Positions 56,890 through 64,000 of a stretch of DNA of 64,000 nucleotides are shown here, piece after piece. A model generated the notes under the pieces. The model saw only the letters and a list, made by a program, of their open reading frames with translations, searched no databases and was not told the origin of the DNA. This DNA comes from Cryptomeria japonica. Its lineage: Eukaryota > Streptophyta > Pinopsida > Cupressales > Cupressaceae. How positions within the stretch are numbered: position 1 is the stretch's first letter; each line of letters starts with the position of its first letter. The DNA is taken from positions 311,938,164 through 312,002,163 of the forward strand of contig NC_081414.1 in assembly GCF_030272615.1 (NCBI RefSeq). Direction: 5' to 3'. Both the position numbers and the translations under genes were made by a program.

Positions 56890-58380
56890 ATACTACAATT
56901 GAGAGGTTGGTTCCAAAATTAACAAAGTAGTAGAATTTATGGTCGACATATGACATGAACAGGGCACTCCAAGATGTTGATGAAAATGGCATATTAGTAA
57001 TACTTGCATCAAAAAATGGGTAATCCCAACAACCACAATCTCCAAATGGTTAGGTGGTTTGACAACCACCTCCAAGAAATGTCTACCAACTATACTCACC
57101 AAAGATGAAGAAAATATGATTGTTAAATGGTGCAAAGAGATGGTAGCAGTTGGTCATGGACTTGAGATTGTCAACTTGAAGGCATATATCACTTAAATTT
57201 TCCAAACTAGACCCAAACCTTTCAAGAATGATCTTCCTCGACAGTCTTGGTGGATGGGTTTTAAGGGTCGACATCTAGAACTCACATTTTGAACAGTTGC
57301 AAGCCTTGATAAAGATAAGGCACTCAACCTCAAATTAGTCGTTGTCTCTACTTTCTACGAGACATTGTCAAAAGCATATGTTGCAAATCCATATGGTCTT
57401 GGTTGCATATAGAATTGCAATGAAATTGGTGTCCAAGTGGACAGAAATGGGGCAATGAGGATGCTAGCTAGAAGAGGAAGTAGGAGTGTCTCGTACATTA
57501 TTCCTAAGAGTTGAGAATGGATTACCATTCTATGTTGTGTTAATGCTTCTGGGAAGAGTATTCTAGGCTTTTACTTGTTTAAGAGTAAGAAGTAGTTAAG
57601 GAATTACATCTCCTACTGCAAACTAGGTGCTTGAATGACAACCCAGTCGCATGCATGGCTGGCAAAGGAGCTATTTATGAATTGGTTGCACCACTTTGCA
57701 TGATATTTCTTGGGGGTTTTTCACCCACAAACATGTAGGAGACAAGGATGTTAGGTATTAATTTACTAACCTTGTCAGCTCACACCACACATAAACTACA
57801 ACCCCTAGATGTGAGTGTGTTTCTCCTTTCAAAACATACTTCAAATCCAAACGAGCATCATGGATGGCAAGGTTTCTGAACATAGAAATCAGGAGGGTAG
57901 AAATTGTAGAACTAGGTAGCAAATTGTTGACCAATGCATTGACAATTTCTAACATTGTTTCAAGGTTTAGACAGACAAGGATATGGCCCCTCAATCCTCA
58001 TGCACTCGTGGATGACATGTATCCCAACAACACATTCTAAATCAATGATGGTGAGGATGCTTTAGTGGTGGAAAACATACTCTATCGAGATTTTTTTATT
58101 CAACAAAAGATGTCACACAAAACATTGCTCAAAATAGTCACCCTAATTCAATTGAACAAGTGAAATGTGAACAACCACCTCATAACATGGTGGAAAGCCA
58201 AGTTGAGGATATGGAAGACAATCTTAGTCTTCCCTTGATACCCAATCAATTTCCATCATTGATGAATGGGGCAATGAATCTAGGCATTGATATGCAAGGC
58301 CAAGAAGAACATGAAACTTTCTCTTTCCCATCACCACCACCCACGTCTCCCAATGAAACATGTGCATTACTACATTGATT
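56890..58380 (+). pseudogene. pogo/Tigger-type (DDE) transposase relic
   Basis: Plus-strand frames between 57080 and 58030 give the CENP-B/pogo type N-terminal DNA-binding region (ILTKDEENMIVKWCKEM, AVGHGLEIVNLKAYI, FKNDLPRQSWWMGFKGRH). The DDE endonuclease follows (VVVSTFYETLSKAYVANPY, GAMRMLARRGSRSVSYI, WITILCCVNASGKSI, LLTLSAHTTHKLQPLDVSVF). The first catalytic Asp is Asn (codon 57419-57421), and the block that should carry the second Asp is deleted near 57735. There are more than ten stops and a frameshift near 57755. This copy is inactive. Terminal inverted repeats were not identified. Confidence 0.8.
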
Positions 58381-58449
58381 GTGCCATTTCATATTGTGGA
58401 AATTATGCAGATTTCACTCAAGAATAAGAGGCATCGGGTATCGGCTCCA

Positions 58450-60699
58450 CCTATATATAAATAATCGAAGCACATGCAATTTCTTGAACAAAATAGTACA
58501 TCAAAAAATATCTTTATTACATTTAACTAATTCAAAATATATTATCATTTACTTCTAACATCAATATTAATATCTCAAAACATAGTAGATTAAACTCAAA
58601 TCATTAATCCATCTTAAAATGCATTTTAAATGCAAAATCACATTTACTTAGCATTTAATCAATATTTAACATCTTAAAAATTATTAACTTAAACCACAAT
58701 AATACCGAAATGGTTATGCTTTCAACTATGATGGTTTAGGAGTTAGCATTAGGAATTTGCATCATCTTTTCTACTCCTCTAATGTTTGCTTTTGTTTCAA
58801 GAGGATGTTATTACATGTGCTTATGTCTCTTTTGGAGTTCTAGTGTTGGTGTTTATAAAATCACAATAGTTTCTTTTTTCTATGTAGTGTTCTATACATC
58901 CACAAGTTTGTTCTCTCTAACATCACAACCTATGATTTGGGAAATAGTGGCATCATATGCACTTTTAAGGCCTTGTCCTAAGGATATTGGATGACAAAAC
59001 TTCCTTTATAATGATCAAGCCCCACAAAATATTTAAAATATTCTAACGGTGGTTTGTTTAGAAATGTGTAATGTTTGATGTAAGTGTGTGCTAGTATATC
59101 TAGAGATATATGTAGTAATGGCTTTAATGTGGTGTTGTGCCAATTATTGCTAGTTGCATGGTTAACCATTTTCCTATATGGTTCTTGTATATGTTTAAGC
59201 AACAAATTCATTTCTAAAACAAATTGTTTTATCACCATTTATGAATGTTTAAGCATTGAAAAATGATAGGAATGTGAATTAGAGTGAAAAAGGCAAGTGT
59301 TGGAATTGAAAAAAAGTAACTTTTGACCATTGTTTATTGCACGAGTCGATCCTAAAGACATCTTTGCAAGCATAGTAGCATCCAAGATGATTGGATAATA
59401 AAGATTAAAATAGAATTGAGATGTTATAAATAAATGCAAATTTATAAAAATATGCAAACCAAATAATCATAACAAACCATTATAATATTATTAAACAAAT
59501 AAACTAAAAATAAATGTTAGAAGGAAATGCCAAATAATTATTTTTCTCTCTCTATGCCACTCCACAACTTTCTTGCCTTGCATACTAAAATCATTCTCAT
59601 AAAATTGTATGTAAGGTTAAATGTCTTGGTTTGAGTACCTATATCACTATGTTTACACTCCTTTAGGTAAAGTTATGTACACCTCGTTTGTAGCACAGTT
59701 AGGTGCCTTTCGCAAGGAGTACAAGGTAGTCCCATATTGCTATAAAACATTCGTAGACCCATTTATAGACTGCCAAACATTGTAAACTGTAAAAAAATCG
59801 CTCTTTCTTTCTTTCTTTTTGGCACCCATTCTTGGGCTTTTATTGTTGTTTCTAATGGGTTTGTGATTTGGACTAATGTTTTGTTGTGGGATCAAGGCCC
59901 TTACCCTTCTTATATAATTAAATCAAACCATTGTAATATATATAAAACAAATAAACTAAAAATGTATGTTAGAAGGAAATGCCAAATAAATGTTTTCTAT
60001 CTCTACACCACTCCACAATTGTCTTACCTCACTAAAATCATTCTTAGAAATTTGTACAAGGTTAAATGTCGTGGTTAGAATACTTATAAGGTTAAATGCC
60101 TTGGTTAGAATACTTATATCACTTTGTTTACACTTCTTTATTTAGGTAAAGGTATGTATGTCTTGTTTGTAGCACATTTAGGTTTCCCTTGCAAGGAGTA
60201 CATGGTTTGAGTACCATTATACTATATTTAAACTGCTTTAGGTAAAGACTTTATTTGTAGCACATTTAAGATCTCATATTACTATAAACCATATGTAGAC
60301 CCATATACAGATTGCATCCATCGTAGACTATAAAATAATCTTTATTTCTTTCTTTAAGACAAGAGTGAGGTTTGGTTTGAGCCAAAATATGTTTGACGAA
60401 TACAAAAAGGTTAAAAGTGTAAATGCAAAAGAAGGAATAATGTTTTTGCAGAAATAAAGCTAGGTTAAATAAAACAGAAAACAAAAACTAGACTACATAA
60501 AAAAAATTATAATAGTTTACCGTAAATGTTACATCCATTTTCTAAGCAAAGAAATGATTTTATTAATTATTATTTTGTACATCAATCACAGCAGCAAAAG
60601 AAACCTCCAGCTATATGTAGACACAACACAATAAGAGTACAAACAGTCAAGAATCTTGGAGGGAAAAACAATATGATCGTTGCCTTCACAATACCAAGA
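58450..60699 (+). repeat. Duplicated host segment, copy 2 (upstream part)
   Basis: Collinear with 32560-33661 and then, without interruption, with 41567-41850. It therefore shows the arrangement before element D inserted. It carries its own local duplication: 59468-59830 recurs at 59925-60350 (both include CCACTCCACAA, a GGTTAAATG(T/C)C(T/G)TGGTT block and GGAGTACA). No gene is visible. Confidence 0.8.
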
Positions 60700-60972
60700 A
60701 AAAGTAGTTAGTAGTTAGCAGTTACTCGTCTTTGTCAAAATGTAACTTAATCAAGACTGGGGGGATGTTACAAGGAGTACATATAAATTTGAAGAAATCT
60801 TGGGAAGAATCAGTGAGCGGACATTTCCAGCAGCTGGACATATTGCAGGAAGAGAGAGGAATCAAGAAATCTTGAGAAGAGTCAGTGGGCGAGAATTTCC
60901 AGCAGCTGAAAATATTGCAGGCAGTGAAAGAGGTGAAGTGCAGACAAGTTGAAGAGCCATACATATTACATC
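60700..60972 (+). promoter_or_regulatory. Promoter of B3 gene 2 with duplicated 72-bp module
   Basis: TATAAAT at 60782-60788. Two tandem modules start AAGAAATCTTG at 60792 and 60864, each with TTTCCAGCAGCTG and ATATTGCAGG. Gene 1 has one module. The E-box-like palindrome CAGCTG is central in each. The start codon follows at 60973. Confidence 0.65.
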
Positions 60973-62406
60973 ATGTCAGGTGGCAGGGCATTTCAAGCAC
61001 CTAATTCAGCCGATGAGCCACAATTCCTTTTCTTCGTACGCATGACGACATCGGATGTGAGTAAAAAGCAGTGTAGAATTCCAGAAGATTCGGCATTGAC
61101 TCATTTCCCTGCGTTTGATGAAGAGTCTAAATCCAGGAAAGTTGTATTTCTGGATGAAAGAATGAATGCATGGCGTATCATATACAAAAATAGATTGTGT
61201 CCGAGGCATCGTACCACAAATTACACCCTGAAAGGAGGATGGCAGCAAGTAATTGAAGATAAGGATTTAAAATCTGAAGATTGTGTCGTTTTCTTTCGAT
61301 TTAATCAGAGCTACATTTTTATTGCCATTAGGCGGACATCTGCTAACAGGTTCGAGGTGCTTGAGTCCAATTCAGGGGAGCCTATTTTACTTCACCCCCA
61401 TCAAGTGGATTCAGCGAAACGCTTGGCCACTAGAGTTTTGGAAGCCCAAGAGCGTTGTGCAATGGAATATGTTGCTTGCATTTATGGGATGTTTGAAGCA
61501 GGAGGTGGAGGTTCACAAATTCAAGGAGGAGCTGCAAGTTCCACGGCTTCCCCAACTCTTTCTCTGCAAGATTTTGAAGCCATCTATCGGATGTTTCAAG
61601 AAAGGGCAAATGATAGTGTGGGTCCAATAGAGTTTGAGGAACGCCATTTACCACCTCGCATCCCAAGAAATTTGTGTGGGCAAGATTTGGTTGGGAATTG
61701 CAGGATGATGGAAGCGAGAAGAATTCTTCGGCTAAATCAAGCGAGATCTCAACAAATTGCACGCCCCACTTCGGCAAGCTCTTCTGGGAATTTATCCCCT
61801 AGAAGTCTTCAGATGCTTCAATCAACAGGACGACAAACTCAAGCCCTTCCCTTCGAAAGAGCTCAAGCGGTGGGTGCGACAAGTTTTCCCGCTTACCCAA
61901 CTCCAAGTCCATATATCCAAACTCCAAGAAGTCATTTTGGGTATATCCCTCATATTTTTCAAGTACAAACTCCAGTCCTTCAATTTGCCGGTTCTCCCTT
62001 CGTTACCTACATATTTTTGTATAAGCCGGAAACAGGTACACATTTTCGTGGGGATGTTTTTCAATATCCTGAGGTGTTGAGATGGATAGGAGCCCAAATT
62101 CAAGAAAGTGTATCAAGTATCATGGCCTCCCAAAGTCAAAATCTGACTATGGGAAGTCTCTCTGAGCAATCATCAGGAGCCCAAATTCCAGCAAGTGCAC
62201 CGAGTTTCATGGCCTCCCAAAGTCAATATCAAACTTCAAGAAGCCTCTCTGGGCAATCATCAGGAGCACAAACTCAAGCAGGTGCACCGAGTTTCATGGC
62301 CTCCCAGAGTCAATATCAGACTTCAAGAAGTCTCTCTGAGCAATCATCAGGAGCACAAACTCAAGCAGGTGCACCAAGTTTCTGTTGGAAGTGGAAAACA
62401 CTCTGA
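60973..62406 (+). pseudogene. B3-domain protein gene, copy 2, 3' end replaced by element F
   Basis: Open from ATG 60973 (the ATG matching gene 1) to a stop at 62404-62406. The last eight residues (CWKWKTL region) come from the LTR of element F, which begins at 62383 directly after GAPSF. The B3 domain (residues ~16-122) is intact: FLFFVRMTTSDVS, CRIPEDSALTHFPAF, VVFLDERMNAWRIIY, YTLKGGWQQVIEDKDLK, FFRFNQSYIFIAIRR. Compared with gene 1 it has a four-residue insert near residue 11, a ~45-residue insert before the repeats and at least 3.4 copies of the 29-residue repeat. It lacks the final ~70 residues of gene 1. The truncated protein might still bind DNA; whether it is expressed is unknown. Confidence 0.82.
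62089..62382 (+). repeat. 87-bp in-frame coding repeat in B3 gene 2
   Basis: Units begin at 62089, 62176, 62263 and 62350, each GGAGC(C/A)CAAA, exactly 87 bp apart and in frame (29 residues: GAQ...APSFMASQSQYQTSRSLS...QSS). The second and third are nearly identical; the fourth is cut by element F. Confidence 0.95.
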
Positions 62407-64000
62407 GAGGGGGGGGGTGAATCAGAGTGTGACAAAATTTTAACGAGTTATACTTTTATGGACCTTGACAATTTTAATTCACAGTGTGAACAGATGGCTG
62501 AGACTTAACACTTTGAAGGAGTACATTAATGCAGCATAAAGTATACCATTGAACCAACTAAAACATCTGATTCAGACCTTGTTTAACAAAATGGTATTAA
62601 AATATTACACAAACATGAAACATTAAAAATACTTTCAATATTGCATTACATATATCCAACTAAACAGAGTATGAGATAAAGAGGACTAGAATATGATGTA
62701 TCAGAGCATACACTAGTAAACAGAATGAAACACGACAATGCAACATAACACAATATTTTGCATGAGTGGAAAACCCTCTTGGGGTAGAAAAACCACTCGG
62801 AAGATCCCTTATATTAATTCAAAAAAAAGAGCACCAACTCAGTTCACATGTTTTAGAAACCACAAGGCCTCAAGGAGCACCAACCCCTCTTCTTATCAAT
62901 GTATATTTCAACTCGAGCTACAACCACTCGGATTTTATGCATGCACTTTATTCTTGCAGTCACAAAACCATCAGGGATTGGAGCGAGAATATTTTTATCA
63001 GTCTGTACATATGAAAATTTTGCAATAATATTCTTCAACACTATCCAATCTCTGAAAATATAGTTTCAAATCAATAAAATCTCATATACTCTGAACAGTA
63101 TGATTTCAAATCAACAAACCCTGAACAATACGATTTCAAATCAAATAAAACCTCAAATACTCTGTACTGTATGATTTCAAATCAATAAACACTGAATAAT
63201 ATGGTTTCAATTCAATGAAGCCTCATATACTCTGTAACAAAAACAGAGTATTGATTCTCAAGAAACCCTCGGCTGGTTCTGTTAAACTACGGCACTGTTT
63301 AACGCTTCCACTTTGTTCACACTCAAAACACGGCACTGTATTTCTCTGTTTTAATGTTAGAACTTTGTTCACACTCAAACTATGGCACTGTGTTTCTCCG
63401 TTTTTCTTCTCACAGACTGATTTGTCAAACTGTTTTTATGCACACACAGAAAGAATCCCGTTTTCATCTTAAATAACCCGTTAACTTACAAGATTTGTAA
63501 ACTGAAAAACAAATAACTGATTCTAACTGTGCAACGGAAGACATTTTAATTTCCCAGTCATGAAAAACAAAAATAAAGCACAACCACTTCCTTATTTTTA
63601 TTTTGCATAACTGAAAAATTCGAACCAAGGTAAACAGAATCTCTTAAATCATGTGTTTCAAGAACCATACCTGTTAAATGCAAACTGAACAAATAAACTA
63701 ACCAGTCAACCGCTAATCTCTTGAATGAAACAATTGTTCGCACCATTCTCTGTAACTGATTCGAGCTCTGTAGCTCCAGCGGCACTGTGACTCACACGGC
63801 GTTAGGGTTTGACGGACTCCAAAACAAAACAAATGAAACGCCAAATGCAACTTCCAAGAAAAACATTAACTTGTTCGATACAATAAGTATCATGAGGAAT
63901 ATGCCCTTTAAACCGTAGCCATATTAACCAAAGATGTCATTAACATTAATGTAAAGTCAGAGCTATTGTGTCACCAACATGGCTCCAAAGAACATGTTTT
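62383..64000 (-). mobile_element. Element F: LTR element inserted in B3 gene 2 (partial)
   Basis: On the plus strand it starts TGTTGGAAGTGG inside the coding repeat. By analogy with A and E it is the 3' LTR of a minus-strand element. The first 50 bases hold ACACTCTGA (62398-62406) / TCAGAGTGT (62422-62430), a perfect 9-bp inverted repeat around a G-run, and 62764-62798 hold GAGTGG...CCACTC around CCC...GGGG. Tandem repeats of TATGATTTCAAATCAA type (63057-63215) and a ~65-bp unit with TTTGTTCACACTCAAA and GGCACTGT (63270-63400) follow. No PPT, second LTR or coding region is within the window. Confidence 0.72.
63057..63400. repeat. Short tandem repeats inside element F
   Basis: Four or five diverged units containing (T/C)GATTTCAAATCAA and CTCTGNA(C/A) in 63057-63240. 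Then come two ~65-bp units with CTTTGTTCACACTCAAA and CGGCACTGT or TGGCACTGT. They are probably internal LTR repeats with possible regulatory roles; function not shown. Confidence 0.65.

Overview
The window is a transposon-dense, AT-rich nuclear segment of a large plant genome. A gymnosperm (conifer-like) source is my best inference. It rests on old decayed LTR elements lying beside young ones, plant-type PBS sequences, a Tat-lineage Ty3/gypsy element, L1-type LINE relics and only two host-type genes in 64 kb. No rRNA, tRNA or CRISPR feature was seen.

Layout. 1-3712: anonymous AT-rich DNA with one diverged direct repeat. 3713-11529: a complete non-autonomous LTR element (element A, TSD TAATA) with a coiled-coil/five-zinc-knuckle gag relic and a second unknown ORF, and no pol. 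11535-14399: unclassified sequence, then a minus-strand LINE reverse transcriptase relic. 14400-32120: a truncated copia element (B: 5' LTR, PBS, leader, gag) split by a complete minus-strand Tat-type Ty3/gypsy element (C, 15710-30857, TSD GTTTT). C has near-identical LTRs but a badly broken gag-pro-pol. 32560-43500: copy 1 of a duplicated host segment ending in an intact B3-domain gene (42076-43464). It is interrupted upstream by a long-LTR element (D, about 33662-41560). 45800-47250: a LINE 3' relic (zinc-binding domain plus RNase H). 48441-55086: a complete minus-strand copia element (E). 55440-56480: a ~177-bp satellite-like array. 56890-58380: a dead pogo/Tigger-type transposase. 58450-62382: copy 2 of the host segment ending in a second B3 gene. 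Its 3' end is cut by a further minus-strand LTR element (F) that starts at 62383 and runs off the window.

The two B3 genes are the only plausible host genes. They share promoter, coding region and about 2 kb of upstream flank, so they are tandem duplicates pushed apart by later insertions. Copy 1 keeps a full ORF with a weakened TATA. Copy 2 has a good TATA, a doubled 72-bp promoter module and an expanded 29-residue coding repeat, but loses its C-terminus to element F.

The most interesting unexplained signals are RNA-like structures inside the retroelements. Element C carries a set of hairpins in its 3' non-coding region whose stems differ but remain complementary, and a 20-bp-phased AGCGCT array just downstream of its PBS. 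The LTRs of A, E and F share hairpins with a C-rich loop near the LTR end and a GTGGAAACCC stem-loop, again with compensatory stem changes. All structural claims come from reading the sequence by eye; no folding or database search was run.
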